From the NCBI RefSeq assembly GCF_005117025.1, contig NZ_SWCO01000008.1, positions 62,001-126,000 of the forward strand: 64,000 bases of DNA. Reading direction: 5' to 3'. This DNA comes from Alteromonas portus (GTDB taxonomy: Bacteria > Pseudomonadota > Gammaproteobacteria > Enterobacterales > Alteromonadaceae). The notes below the pieces were generated by a model, which had not been told where the DNA came from, made no database searches, and saw only the letters and a program-made list of their open reading frames with translations. A program made the translations under genes and the position numbers. Positions 10,276-19,595 of the stretch are shown here, in pieces; position 1 is the stretch's first letter; the number at the start of each line of letters is the position of its first letter.

Positions 10276-11619
10276 TTGGCAACAAGCGATTGGGAATTAG
10301 CATTACACGAGCGTCGTTTACCCCGAAGCGAAACGCGCGACGGCGATCACCGCAATCCGTATCAACGTGATAAAGCGCGGGTTCTTCACAGCGCCGCGTT
10401 TCGCAGATTGCAGGCAAAAACCCAAGTGCTGGGTGTGGGGCTGAGCGACTTCTATCGCACTCGACTTACCCACTCTCTAGAAGCTGCCCAAATTGGCACC
10501 GGTATTACAGCCCAGCTGTGGGTGAAGTTTCCAGATATCGCCACTACTTTGGCTCTTGATCCTACGTTAATCGAAACCCTCTGCTTGGCTCACGATATTG
10601 GTCATCCACCTTTTGGCCATGGTGGTGAAATTGCCCTGAATTACATGATGCACCAATACGGCGGGTTTGAAGGAAACGGACAAACCTTTAGGATCATCAC
10701 TCAGCTAGAGCCCTATACCGCCGAACACGGCATGAATTTATGCAGAAGAAGCGTGTTAGGCTTGGTTAAATATCCGAATTTTATCGATGCCCTTCATAGT
10801 AAAGGACCTACACCAGAGCGCCCTGTTTCACTTCGTCAGGTAAAGGCTCACGACTGGCACCCTCCGAAGGGGTTGTTTCGCTGCGACGAGCCTCTATTCG
10901 ACTGGCTACTTGCGCCATTTAGCAATGAAGATAAAGATGCGTTTATGCAGTTTACTGCAAAACCGAATACCCACAGTAAAACGCAATTTAAATCGTTCGA
11001 CTGCTCAATTATGGAGCTGTCTGACGATATCGCCTATGGCATTCACGACTTAGAAGATGCCATTGTAATGGATATGGTAGACAAGCATCATTTTGTCGAG
11101 GATGTAACCACCCCGCTAAAAGCACTAGATGTACCCTGGCTGTCAGACAATATAGAAGTGCTTACCAATAAGCTATTTAGCGCTGCACATCACGAAAGAA
11201 AAAATGCCATAGGTGCGCTGGTAAATAGCTTTATCACAGCCATTGAAATAAAAGGCGTTGAGGGTTTTGCTCACCCGTTACTGGCGTTTAACGCCGTGAT
11301 GCCCGAACAATTTGCACAAGCCCTAGAGCTTTTCAAACGCTTTGTGTTTAACAAAGTAATACGCCGCCCCGATGTGCAGCTTCTTGAATATAAAGGACAG
11401 CTGGTGGTTATGGAGCTTTTTGAAGCCTTTGCATCAGATCCCGACCGCCTACTTCCCGAAAACACCCAAGTTCGCTGGCGCAAGGCCTGTGAGAACGACA
11501 ATGGTATGCGCGTTCTCGCCGACTATATATCCGGCATGACCGACGAATTCGCCTCTCGCCTATACAGCAATATCTTTTCCCCTAAACAAGGCGGTATTCA
11601 AGATAGTTTGCATATGTAA
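10276..11619 (+). CDS. dgt: dGTP triphosphohydrolase-like protein, type 2
   Basis: An HD-domain deoxynucleoside triphosphate triphosphohydrolase of 447 residues. This is shorter than E. coli Dgt (505) and matches the shorter type-2 family. Motifs include RRLQAKTQV, TRLTHSLEAAQIG (first His), LAHDIGHPPFGHGGE (HD core) and ELSDDIAYGIHDLEDA (final Asp). The start is TTG 10276, preceded by GCGAGG. The nearby ATG at 10259 is out of frame. The enzyme would cut dNTPs to deoxynucleosides and triphosphate, complementing YfbR next door. Family members differ in dNTP preference, so dGTP specificity is not certain. Confidence 0.9.
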   Translation: MATSDWELALHERRLPRSETRDGDHRNPYQRDKARVLHSAAFRRLQAKTQVLGVGLSDFYRTRLTHSLEAAQIGTGITAQLWVKFPDIATTLALDPTLIETLCLAHDIGHPPFGHGGEIALNYMMHQYGGFEGNGQTFRIITQLEPYTAEHGMNLCRRSVLGLVKYPNFIDALHSKGPTPERPVSLRQVKAHDWHPPKGLFRCDEPLFDWLLAPFSNEDKDAFMQFTAKPNTHSKTQFKSFDCSIMELSDDIAYGIHDLEDAIVMDMVDKHHFVEDVTTPLKALDVPWLSDNIEVLTNKLFSAAHHERKNAIGALVNSFITAIEIKGVEGFAHPLLAFNAVMPEQFAQALELFKRFVFNKVIRRPDVQLLEYKGQLVVMELFEAFASDPDRLLPENTQVRWRKACENDNGMRVLADYISGMTDEFASRLYSNIFSPKQGGIQDSLHM

Positions 11620-11680
11620 ACTAATCGACGAATTAAAGAATCGTGCAGTTACTTTTTCTAAAAATGGCGTTGAGCATAGC

Positions 11681-12508
11681 TTATAAATGCGTAGAAGCAC
11701 TCACCAACCAAGGAATGTGTTCAATTTCAATATAGCTGTACACTCTGTTTCTTAGCGATGCCGCAGGTATTACACCTTCATTTTCAAGTTGTTTGATCAA
11801 ACGCTTTGTACTTAACTCAAGGGATTGGGCGCGCATTTGATTATAGCCCACTGCTAAATTTCGCAATAGCAACGCAATATCAATGCGCTCATCTAATACG
11901 CTTTCGGGATAGCGTTTGTGAAAGTTAAGGATTGCGCGATACGTTTTCGCCATAAAAATTGTTTCTCTAGTAACCATCCCATACATTTGAGCAGCTAAAC
12001 TTCGCGTTAGGTGGTCTGTCTCTCTAAAGTGCCTCATTTGGACTTGATTAAAGTATTCATCATTTGCATCAACCAAAGTGTCCAACGCTTTAAGGGTATA
12101 TTTAACTTTCTTATTTCCATAAAGCGTACAGCTTAAAAAATTTCGAAGTTGCGACCTATCCTTCACAACATTTGCTTTGGCTTTTTCATACAGGTCGGAT
12201 ATATCTTCCAGCAAAAGTGGAGAAGTACCGTTAGCGATGTTCGCTGATAAAAATTGAAGACCGAGTGAAGCTACTACCATATCGGGCAATTGCACGTTGG
12301 GGTCAGTTAATATGTTTTCAATTGCACTAAGCGTAGAAGCTTCGCTTTGATTTGGGGTGCCCGAAATAATGGAGTGATATAGGGCTGCACTTTTATCTGA
12401 ACTACGCTCGATAAAAGGAAATGCATCGATGTTGGATAATTCGTTAGCCCAACTGATATTTGCCACATTCACACATAAGACAAACACGATTGCCGAAAAT
12501 ATTTTCAT
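11681..12508 (-). CDS. Exported protein of unknown function
   Basis: 275 residues with a clear signal peptide (residues 1-21, ending NISWANE). The mature protein looks mostly alpha-helical, has a single cysteine (about 147, SCTLYGNKK) and no motif that I recognise. It stands alone between dgt, which is convergent, and msrP, which is divergent. A pure-helix periplasmic protein of this kind could be a binding or scaffold protein, but this is a guess and I assign no function. Confidence 0.75.
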   Translation of the reverse strand: MKIFSAIVFVLCVNVANISWANELSNIDAFPFIERSSDKSAALYHSIISGTPNQSEASTLSAIENILTDPNVQLPDMVVASLGLQFLSANIANGTSPLLLEDISDLYEKAKANVVKDRSQLRNFLSCTLYGNKKVKYTLKALDTLVDANDEYFNQVQMRHFRETDHLTRSLAAQMYGMVTRETIFMAKTYRAILNFHKRYPESVLDERIDIALLLRNLAVGYNQMRAQSLELSTKRLIKQLENEGVIPAASLRNRVYSYIEIEHIPWLVSASTHL

Positions 12509-12807
12509 AGGGTCCTTCCTTTGCTGTTAACATCAGCTTTCCTGTCTGATTTAAACCCTACTGCCATTATTACAGCATGTCAAAATCGAAGAATTGTAAC
12601 AGCACCACTCTTTAATGAAATTTAATACCGATTTCTACGGTCTAATTTAATACGCACCTAAAACTTAATTGCTGTGGTCTCGTATTAACAGCATTGGTAA
12701 GACATCAAGTAAAGCTTAATGCGCGCTATAACATTCTCAAGTACCAAATATACACAGAGAATCTTATTTAGATATGGCGTTTTTTAACGGCAGATAAAGG
12801 TATAGTA

Positions 12808-13815
12808 ATGGCAAAACCATTTAAACCCTCAGTAAAATTAACTGACAATGACGTAACCAATGAAGACGTTTACAAGAGTCGTCGTTCATTGCTTAAATCT
12901 ATGGGCTTTGTAGGTGCGTCTACGTTACTTGCAAAGTCGGCAGGTGCTGCCGGTTGGTTCTGGGAAAATGAAGAAGAAAAGGCTGCTTTCAAAGGCAAGG
13001 CACTGGAGTTTAGTCAGCCCCCTAAGTTTCAGATAGCGGAAACCCGAACGCCTGAAGATAAAGTGACTAGCTACAACAATTTTTATGAGTTTGGCACATC
13101 TAAAGATGCGCCTGCTAAAAATGCGACTGAATTTCAAACTAATCCATGGACGTTGAAAGTTGAAGGTATGGTGAAAAACCCCATTGAGCTTGATTACGAT
13201 GCCTTAACCAAACGCTTTCCCCTTGAAGAACGCATTTACCGGTTGCGCTGTGTTGAAGCGTGGTCGATGGTGGTGCCTTGGATTGGGTTCGAGTTAGGGG
13301 CGTTGTTAAAACAAGCCGATCCGTTGATGTCAGCCAAGTATGTGGCATTTGAAACTTTATATGACCCTGAGCAAATGCCCGGTCAACGAAGCCGCTTTAC
13401 CGGTGGTGGTATTGATTACCCTTACGTAGAGGGTTTGCGTCTTGATGAAGCTATGCACCCGTTAACGCTAATGTCGGTTGGTCTTTACGGGAAGACCTTA
13501 CCACCTCAAAACGGCGCGCCTATCAGGCTTGTTGTACCGTGGAAGTATGGTTTTAAAAGCATTAAGTCTATTGTGAGAATTAGCCTGACCGACAAGAAGC
13601 CTCCTACCACATGGAATCGACTGGCCGCCAACGAGTATGGCTTTTACGCTAATGTGAACCCAAACGTGTCGCACCCAAGGTGGAGCCAAGCCAGCGAGCG
13701 TAGAATAACCACAGGTGGGCTACTTGCCAGAAATCGCATCGACACCCAAATGTTCAACGGCTACAGCGAAGTTGCGCCACTATACAAAGATATGGATTTA
13801 TCCCGTTATTACTAG
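12808..13815 (+). CDS. msrP: Protein-methionine-sulfoxide reductase, catalytic subunit MsrP
   Basis: A periplasmic molybdenum enzyme that repairs oxidised methionines in envelope proteins. It has 335 residues against 334 in E. coli YedY. The N-terminus carries a twin-arginine signal (SRRSLLK, Arg25-Arg26) followed by a hydrophobic stretch ending at SAGAAG. The molybdenum ligand is Cys148 in YRLRCVEAW. The sulfite-oxidase fold is further marked by [14 protein letters not shown]. It is followed 97 bp later by msrQ, its membrane electron donor. It needs molybdopterin, so it links functionally to the moa/mod block at 32-37 kb. Confidence 0.96.
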   Translation: MAKPFKPSVKLTDNDVTNEDVYKSRRSLLKSMGFVGASTLLAKSAGAAGWFWENEEEKAAFKGKALEFSQPPKFQIAETRTPEDKVTSYNNFYEFGTSKDAPAKNATEFQTNPWTLKVEGMVKNPIELDYDALTKRFPLEERIYRLRCVEAWSMVVPWIGFELGALLKQADPLMSAKYVAFETLYDPEQMPGQRSRFTGGGIDYPYVEGLRLDEAMHPLTLMSVGLYGKTLPPQNGAPIRLVVPWKYGFKSIKSIVRISLTDKKPPTTWNRLAANEYGFYANVNPNVSHPRWSQASERRITTGGLLARNRIDTQMFNGYSEVAPLYKDMDLSRYY

Positions 13816-13912
13816 CTGCTACTTTTTATAGGGCTACGAGCAAATAGCTAGCCCTTTTAACCAATATCTTATAACCGAAGCTATTAAACATTATTATTAA
13901 GTTGTTCATTTA

Positions 13913-14572
13913 ATGCCGTTAAGAAAAAAACCGTTTCGATTCTCTATTTGGCAGCGTCGCAGTTTGAAGGGCCTTATTCACCTTTTTGCATTAGGCTACG
14001 TCGCTTGGTTGTTCTTTGCCGGGATCAACGACCAGCTTGGACCAGACCCCGTAAACACGCTCATTAATGAGACTGGAACTTGGGCAATCCATTTTCTTTT
14101 ACTAACGCTTACTCTAAGCCCACTTGCTAAATGGCTACCAAGCCCAGAACCTATGCAATTCAGACGTATGATTGGCGTATACACCTTTGTGTACGCCTTT
14201 GCACACCTACTCACTTACATTGTGTTTGAACTCCAGCTTGATATGGCACTAGTGGCTAGCGAGATAGTAAGCAGGCCTTACATAATTGTTGGCATGGCAG
14301 CGTTACTTCTTCTTTTTGCTCTCACTGCCACGTCGTTTAAGCGTATCCAGCGCAACATGGGAAGAAAGTGGCAGAAGCTTCATAACAGCATTTACCTAAT
14401 TCTGCCCCTTGCACTACTGCATTTCAGCTGGTCACAGAAGACGTTTTGGCAAGAGCCCGTTTGGTATTGGATGATTGGACTGATATTAATGAGCCCAAGA
14501 ATGAAGCAGTGGTATGTGACGTATCAGAAGAAAAGCCAAAAGAAGTCGAGAGACGAAAATGCGGCAACGTGA
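13913..14572 (+). CDS. msrQ: Heme-binding membrane subunit MsrQ
   Basis: A 219-residue inner-membrane cytochrome of the YedZ/ferric-reductase-like family that passes quinol-derived electrons to MsrP. About six membrane helices are visible. Histidine ligands typical of the family occur in IHLFALGY, GTWAIHFLLLTLTLSPL, YAFAHLLTYIVFE and KLHNSIYLILPLALLHFSW. The start is ATG 13913, with a lysine-rich cytoplasmic N-terminus. It pairs with msrP upstream in the usual order. Confidence 0.95.
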   Translation: MPLRKKPFRFSIWQRRSLKGLIHLFALGYVAWLFFAGINDQLGPDPVNTLINETGTWAIHFLLLTLTLSPLAKWLPSPEPMQFRRMIGVYTFVYAFAHLLTYIVFELQLDMALVASEIVSRPYIIVGMAALLLLFALTATSFKRIQRNMGRKWQKLHNSIYLILPLALLHFSWSQKTFWQEPVWYWMIGLILMSPRMKQWYVTYQKKSQKKSRDENAAT

Positions 14573-14594
14573 GAAAAATAAAGCAGACAACTTT

Positions 14595-15026
14595 TTAAAC
14601 CAGTACGTAAAGCAGGGCAGCATAGCGCGCTGTTTTACTAATAGTTACGGCAAGAATGAAATACCAAAACGGGCTTCTAAGTACACCTGCCACTAGCGTA
14701 ATAGGGTCGCCAATAATAGGTACCCAGCATAGAAACAAGCTCCACTTCCCCCACTTCGTAAAGGTGTGACTTGCACGGGTAAACGCCGCTTCGCTCACTT
14801 TTAACTTATCGGTCGCAATTTCTTTTCCGAACTTGAAGCCCAATACATAATTAACCACCGAGCCGAGTACATTTCCTAACGAAGCAACAAAAAGCAACAA
14901 CACCCAGCTCAACCCACTACTGTATAAAGCACTAAGCACAATTTCAGAGCTGAAAGGCAATATAGTGGCAGCCAAAAATGCTGATAAGAACATCCCCAAG
15001 TAGCCTAAATGTATTAATGCGCTCAA
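14595..15026 (-). CDS. YqaA/DedA-type membrane protein (SNARE-associated family)
   Basis: A 143-residue polytopic protein matching the YqaA branch of the DedA/SNARE-associated superfamily. It opens with LGYLGMFLSAFLAATILPFSSEIVL and has GNVLGSVVNYVLGFKFG, the family's re-entrant-loop glycine pattern, and a conserved WVPIIGDPITLVAGVLR segment. DedA relatives act in lipid flipping and membrane homeostasis, but YqaA itself has no settled role. It converges with msrQ, whose stop is only 22 bp away. Confidence 0.88.
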   Translation of the reverse strand: MSALIHLGYLGMFLSAFLAATILPFSSEIVLSALYSSGLSWVLLLFVASLGNVLGSVVNYVLGFKFGKEIATDKLKVSEAAFTRASHTFTKWGKWSLFLCWVPIIGDPITLVAGVLRSPFWYFILAVTISKTARYAALLYVLV

Positions 15027-15218
15027 CGCTCCTCCAGCTTTATACAGTAGTGTTCTATGTAAGATTCGCGCGGATCTTACCTCAATCGGTGTCTAAATAC
15101 TTCCTGCAGAAATTGATAGAACAAAAAAACCATTATCTTTTATATAGTTACTGAGAAAGCACCAATTTGTGTGAAAAAAGTACAACTAAATACTTGCCAA
15201 AGCCCTCTTTTACGAATA

Positions 15219-15234
15219 CTGTATACACATACAC
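15219..15234 (+). promoter_or_regulatory. LexA-box-like site 1
   Basis: CTGTATACACATACAC matches the gammaproteobacterial LexA consensus CTGT-N8-ACAG at seven of the eight half-site bases, with the AT/CA alternation usual in the spacer. It lies 88 bp before the SulA-like start. Confidence 0.7.
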
Positions 15235-15235
15235 A

Positions 15236-15251
15236 CTGTATAAGCAACCAG
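15236..15251 (+). promoter_or_regulatory. LexA-box-like site 2
   Basis: CTGTATAAGCAACCAG begins 17 bp after the start of site 1 and also fits CTGT-N8-ACAG at seven of eight half-site bases. Paired boxes at this spacing are known from tightly controlled SOS genes. Confidence 0.6.
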
Positions 15252-15321
15252 CATCAATTAATAACAATATTCCCCAAGTTCGTATTGTGAACTTTAGGGC
15301 AAATGCATAAAGGGTTTTACT

Positions 15322-15732
15322 ATGAACACATCTTCAGTTTCACGATTTAATGCTTTGCGCGCTTCGGTTTCAAATGTTGTTCAACTACCGTTACCGATAG
15401 AGGGATTTCCTAGCGAAAAACAAGGTAATGGAAAAGGAAGTAACAACAAAGGTTGGAATTATCTGCTTTCAAACACGGTGTCGTTTTCAAAAACCGTTGA
15501 TCATGCAATTCGTATTCAAAAACCTGAAAAAGAAAAAATGCCAGAGTGGATCAGTAAACTGATTACAGGTGGACAGTGTAAAACGCTTTATGTAGAAAAC
15601 ATCGATTTGGACCTTCAACCAACAGATAGTGAAATGATCAGAAAGCTGTGTGAGCTTTACTCTGTCAGCCTAGTGAATGTGCGTGTTAACAGTATTAATG
15701 ATGAACAAAATGTCGCATTGGGCCCTTGGTGA
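15322..15732 (+). CDS. Putative SOS-induced SulA-like cell-division inhibitor
   Basis: 136 residues. The N-terminal half is polar and looks disordered. The C-terminal half (WISKLITGGQCKTLYVENIDLDLQ...) resembles the core beta-alpha part of SulA, with a strand carrying LYVENIDL followed by a helix and a second strand VSLVNVRVN. Sequence resemblance alone is weak, but the two LexA-like boxes upstream support the call. SulA blocks FtsZ assembly during DNA damage. No Lon-degron residues can be judged. Other small SOS proteins would fit the same promoter, so this is moderate confidence. Confidence 0.6.
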   Translation: MNTSSVSRFNALRASVSNVVQLPLPIEGFPSEKQGNGKGSNNKGWNYLLSNTVSFSKTVDHAIRIQKPEKEKMPEWISKLITGGQCKTLYVENIDLDLQPTDSEMIRKLCELYSVSLVNVRVNSINDEQNVALGPW

Positions 15733-15830
15733 TAAAAAGCCTGTTTATGCCTAAATCCTGTTTTTGCCCAAATAGAGACATAGGCAAAGTTTAAACATTT
15801 ATTGTCATACGCCCTTTTGCCCTATTTTTT

Positions 15831-15900
15831 GGTATGGTTTTCTTGGTATGAGTTCTTTGGTGTGATTTCTCTGACATGAGTTATCTGGCATAGCTCGCCA
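15831..15900. repeat. Degenerate 14-bp tandem repeat, five units
   Basis: Five consecutive 14-bp units start at 15831, 15845, 15859, 15873 and 15887, with a loose consensus GGTATGAGTTCTTT. The first two are the most alike and the last is the most decayed. It lies between the SulA-like gene and the YchJ gene and codes for nothing that I can see. Confidence 0.65.
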
Positions 15901-16007
15901 CGGAATCATTGAATACCTGCAACATTCACGTTTAAAAAAGTTGGGGCTCACGCCACTTATATTTATACTGTAGCGCTTTGTTATACTCTTAAACCGCGAG
16001 TTGTCTT

Positions 16008-16601
16008 ATGCGCTGTTACTGTTGCTCATCAAAACCCTTCAACGAATGCTGCGAGCCTTTTATTAAGGGTGTTGAATACCCTAATTCTGCCGAACAACTT
16101 ATGCGCTCGCGATTTTCAGCCTACGCTACAGCGCACTATCAGTATATTCTGGAAACCTATACCAAAGAGAAGCAGCTGGCTCTTTCTGTAGAGGAGTTGG
16201 CGAAAAGCGCACAAGGTGCGACATGGTTTGCGCTGAAAGTACACCCCACTCTAGCGGCTAACTCCGTAGATAGCTTGGTAAATAACTCGGTCGGTAGTAC
16301 TGAAGCTAGTTCGATAGACAGTTCTGCACATGCTAGCGCTAAAGTCGAAGCGCTAACTAGCGCCGAGCCAATTTTAAAGCCCAATACTGCCGTCGTTGAA
16401 TTCACTGCTTACTATTTTGAAAATAAGAGCATGTATCAGCTTCACGAAACGTCGAATTTTTGTGTTGAAGACGGTAAGTGGCGTTATCACGATGGCGAAT
16501 TACACGACGACTGCGGAAAAGTTAAATACGGCAGAAACCTCCCTTGTGTTTGCGGTAGCAATAAGAAATACAAACAATGCTGCGGGCTTAAAAACCGTTA
16601 A
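16008..16601 (+). CDS. YchJ family SEC-C motif protein
   Basis: 197 residues, longer than the about 152 of E. coli YchJ. The zinc-binding SEC-C motifs occur at both ends: CYCCSSKPFNECCEPF (residues 3-18) and CVCGSNKKYKQCCG at the C-terminus. Between them lies the NTF2-like YchJ domain (RSRFSAYATAHYQYILETY and VEFTAYYFENKSMYQLHE). The extra length is a Ser/Ala/Val-rich linker of about 38 residues (around 85-123) inside this domain. The molecular function of YchJ is unknown; SEC-C motifs bind zinc and often contact ribosomes or SecB in other proteins. Confidence 0.88.
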   Translation: MRCYCCSSKPFNECCEPFIKGVEYPNSAEQLMRSRFSAYATAHYQYILETYTKEKQLALSVEELAKSAQGATWFALKVHPTLAANSVDSLVNNSVGSTEASSIDSSAHASAKVEALTSAEPILKPNTAVVEFTAYYFENKSMYQLHETSNFCVEDGKWRYHDGELHDDCGKVKYGRNLPCVCGSNKKYKQCCGLKNR

Positions 16602-16694
16602 TGCTTTAGTGGCTTGAAAAAGTTAACGCATACTAATTATTGCTCTACACTTAAACGTAACGTGATGTGAAGCACTTAGGTAAAAAATAATAAT

Positions 16695-17948
16695 ATGATT
16701 CACATATTGTCGCTGCCGCTTTTTGTGACATCCAGCATCTGCTTGCTGATGAGCTTTTTCTTCGCTTTGCTCTATTACCGACTAACCTTTCACCATAAAG
16801 AACCCGTTAAATACTATTTTCTATTTGCACTGTCGGCTTTAATAAGTGCGATTTTCTTTGGTGCTTTTGGCGTACTGGTGAATTCAGGTGAGAATCTTTT
16901 CGCTCTTAGTATTTCAAATAGACTTACCATTATTGGGGCTATGTTTACCCTTGTCACTAGTCTTCATTTCTACCTTGCATTCTATAGCTACACCGCCCCT
17001 TATTTTTTGAAATGGTGTTATGTCATCTGCGGTATATTTTCTGTTTTAACTGCTGTGCCCAGCCCATACTTTTTAGATAATGCGTTCTATGCGACGTCTA
17101 AGTACTATACCGGGCTAAAGTATGGATTTCTTTTTGAAGTTTGGGGAATTTGGATCCTGGTGTTGGGATCCTATTGCATATATATACTCGTTCGCGTGTT
17201 TGCCCGCCAACGCTCAAGACTTGAAAAAAGTAGTACTGTACTACTGCTTCTCATGGCGAACACACTATGGCTTATAACTGGTATCAGCGATACGTTAACC
17301 GGTATAGAAGTTGTTGATCTTCCCCCGCTCACTTGGCTTGGTTCATTTATTGTTACCAGTACCATTGCATGGATTTTAGTACTTCACATCGACGGATTAT
17401 ATAAAGATAGACGTAAGCTCAACGACAAGTTAATGCACGACCATTTAACTCAGGCCTTATCTCGTAGTTTTTTAGAAGTTAAGCTAAATGAAGCCATTTT
17501 TAGGATCAAAAATAGCGACATAAATCGATTAGTGGTGTGCATATTCGATGTTGATAATTTTAAAAATATCAACGATAACTACGGTCACTCTAGTGGTGAT
17601 GTATTACTCAAAAACATTACTGAAATTGTGAAAAGACACCTCAGCCCAAGTGACTGCGTGGCGCGTTTAGGTGGCGATGAATTTGTGATCTTATTCTCTG
17701 ATTACCACTCTGCGCTTAAAGCGAGTGATATTGTAGAGCAAATTCGCCAAACTATTGCTTCTACAGTATTTAAAGCAAAAGCACACACTTTTAGTACAAC
17801 CTGTTCATTCGGAATAGTAAATATCTTATCTGAAGGGGACCTCGCAGAAGACCCGGCTCACGATATTTTATCAACCGCTGACGAGGCCCTATACACGGCG
17901 AAATCTTTAGGCAAAAATACTATTAAAAACATTGGCTATCATGATTGA
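16695..17948 (+). CDS. Membrane diguanylate cyclase with 7TM sensor
   Basis: 417 residues. Seven hydrophobic helices (about 1-235) resemble the 7TM N-terminal domain found before histidine kinases and GGDEF domains. They are followed by a GGDEF domain (about 255-410) with HDHLTQALSRSFLE, FDVDNFKNINDNYGHSSGD and RLGGDEFVILF. The active motif is intact, so it should make cyclic di-GMP. The inhibitory site, normally RxxD nine residues before the motif, reads SPSD here, so feedback inhibition is probably lost. The sensed signal is unknown. It is monocistronic. Confidence 0.9.
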   Translation: MIHILSLPLFVTSSICLLMSFFFALLYYRLTFHHKEPVKYYFLFALSALISAIFFGAFGVLVNSGENLFALSISNRLTIIGAMFTLVTSLHFYLAFYSYTAPYFLKWCYVICGIFSVLTAVPSPYFLDNAFYATSKYYTGLKYGFLFEVWGIWILVLGSYCIYILVRVFARQRSRLEKSSTVLLLLMANTLWLITGISDTLTGIEVVDLPPLTWLGSFIVTSTIAWILVLHIDGLYKDRRKLNDKLMHDHLTQALSRSFLEVKLNEAIFRIKNSDINRLVVCIFDVDNFKNINDNYGHSSGDVLLKNITEIVKRHLSPSDCVARLGGDEFVILFSDYHSALKASDIVEQIRQTIASTVFKAKAHTFSTTCSFGIVNILSEGDLAEDPAHDILSTADEALYTAKSLGKNTIKNIGYHD

Positions 17949-17989
17949 TATTTGCGTTTTTAGCTTGATGATCTGCGTGGCTTCCCACT

Positions 17990-18613
17990 TCATAATTCAA
18001 CCACTAGATACCGAATTTTACCATTCACAGCCTGTGGCAGAAAAAACTGTCCATTATATGTAAAATACTGAATTCCATTAATTTTGACCGTTTGTGCTTC
18101 ATTCGGCAATTGGCTGTAGAAATGGCCTGATAAATATTGTTTTTCACCCTCGTGTTTTTCAAGTATAGGTTCACTTACCACCACGTATTCATCGCCCGAT
18201 TGAAAGTAGTAAACACCCTCCGCCGTAAAATATCTATCTCCCTCGAAAATAATCACATCGGGGTTTGGTGGAAGTGTCTTAACAGTGATACCTATAGGAG
18301 GTTTAACTACTTGGTAATGCCCGTCGAATTTACGGTAAAACACACCATGATGGTAGCGATAAGCGGCCCCGTGATAATGAATGACGTGCGCATTTTGGGG
18401 AACGTCTTTTGGTTTATGTCCCGGCTCGTAACTAGGTTTAGTTAACACGTTTGTGATAAGTGCTCCTATTCCTATTCCTGCTGCTACTGCAACCACGGCA
18501 CCGCTGCCATGTCCACCGACCCTAACGTGCCCTCTAGCACCGCCAGGTGAATGCGCACACGCTGTGATAAGTGATACTGACAAAACAGATACCATCGCTA
18601 TTTTTAATTTCAT
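17990..18613 (-). CDS. DUF6515 family lipoprotein
   Basis: 207 residues with a lipoprotein signal, LSVSLITAC (Cys19). A glycine/histidine-rich stretch (GGARGHVRVGGHGSG) is followed by a hydrophobic segment and then short repeated units rich in Tyr and His: YRYHHGVFYRK, YFTAEGVYYFQ, YFTYNGQFFLP. These fit the DUF6515 pattern of repeated 'Y-x-G-x-Y' hairpins. Its function is unknown; an outer-membrane-associated structural role is possible. It converges with the diguanylate cyclase gene. Confidence 0.78.
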   Translation of the reverse strand: MKLKIAMVSVLSVSLITACAHSPGGARGHVRVGGHGSGAVVAVAAGIGIGALITNVLTKPSYEPGHKPKDVPQNAHVIHYHGAAYRYHHGVFYRKFDGHYQVVKPPIGITVKTLPPNPDVIIFEGDRYFTAEGVYYFQSGDEYVVVSEPILEKHEGEKQYLSGHFYSQLPNEAQTVKINGIQYFTYNGQFFLPQAVNGKIRYLVVEL

Positions 18614-18854
18614 ATTGCAACCCTATTAGAATTGAAGTTAAACGGTTGGAAGACTGTCGTTACTGTCTGTTCTATTTGATTTCATTCGTTTGAGAAAATT
18701 CGTCAGCAACTCATCAAGTAATGTATAAATTGAGTAAAGCGCATGCCGTTAATTTAGTGTCTTCATGCCTAACCTTGTTTCGTGAACAATGTGATCCTTT
18801 ACCTATATTTCGAGGAAAGAATGTATGACTGTAACTAAATGGAGGTTATACATT

Positions 18855-19583
18855 ATGGAATTACAAGGTAAGACAGCGCTTATTACAGGTGCAAACCGTG
18901 GGATTGGAGAAGCAACTGTAAAAGCCCTTTTCGATAAAGGCGTGAGCAAGGTTTATTTGGCGGTACGGGATACTGAATCAACCACTCACCTTCACGCAAA
19001 ATACGCAGAAAAAGTGGAAACACTGCAAGTTGACGTTACCGATAAGGCATCAGTCCAAAAGCTCGCCCAAAAAGCCACTGATACTCACATTGTCGTTAAT
19101 AATGCGGGAGTGATGAAGCACGAGTCGCCGCTAAGCGAGAATGCTGAAGATGCCCTTCGCAGTGAGTTTGAAGTAAATGTGTTTGGCTTACTTCACGTTG
19201 CGCAAGCATTTGAATCGACACTGGTTGCCAACAAGGGTGCCATTGTTCAGCTTAATTCCATTGCATCAGTTAAAACCTTTGGCGACATATCAACATACTG
19301 CGCATCTAAAGCAGCAACCTATTCGTTGACCCAAGGCTTACGTGAAAAACTATCTGAAAAAGGGGTAGCAGTCATTAGTATCCACCCAGGCCCTATTGGA
19401 ACTGACATGGGTAAAAATGCAGGCTTTGATGATGCTCCCGGTCCTGAAGTCGTAGCGAACGCGATAGCAGAAGCGCTAGAAAGTGAAGATTTTCATACTT
19501 TCCCTGATGACGTTGCTAAACAAATTGGCGACGCATACGCGAGTTTCGCAGACAATATTATTTTAGGCGACATGTCTCTCTAG
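18855..19583 (+). CDS. Short-chain dehydrogenase/reductase
   Basis: A classical SDR of 242 residues from ATG 18855, which has GGAGG 10 nt upstream; an earlier ATG at 18825 would put this Shine-Dalgarno inside the gene. The cofactor motif TGANRGIG is at residues 11-18, the NNAG motif in IVVNNAGVM, and the catalytic Tyr and Lys in YCASKAA, with the Ser in QLNSIASV. The substrate cannot be inferred. It is a single-gene unit with its own terminator. Confidence 0.9.
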   Translation: MELQGKTALITGANRGIGEATVKALFDKGVSKVYLAVRDTESTTHLHAKYAEKVETLQVDVTDKASVQKLAQKATDTHIVVNNAGVMKHESPLSENAEDALRSEFEVNVFGLLHVAQAFESTLVANKGAIVQLNSIASVKTFGDISTYCASKAATYSLTQGLREKLSEKGVAVISIHPGPIGTDMGKNAGFDDAPGPEVVANAIAEALESEDFHTFPDDVAKQIGDAYASFADNIILGDMSL

Positions 19584-19595
19584 TACCTAAAAAAG

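Larger units (their letters stand above)
15027..15321. other. Divergent regulatory region with LexA-type sites
   Basis: About 300 bp between the YqaA-like gene and the SulA-like gene. It contains two adjacent LexA-box-like sequences (separate entries). The stretch is AT-rich, and the space between the sites and the ATG at 15322 is about 70 bp, suiting a promoter controlled by LexA. Confidence 0.5.
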
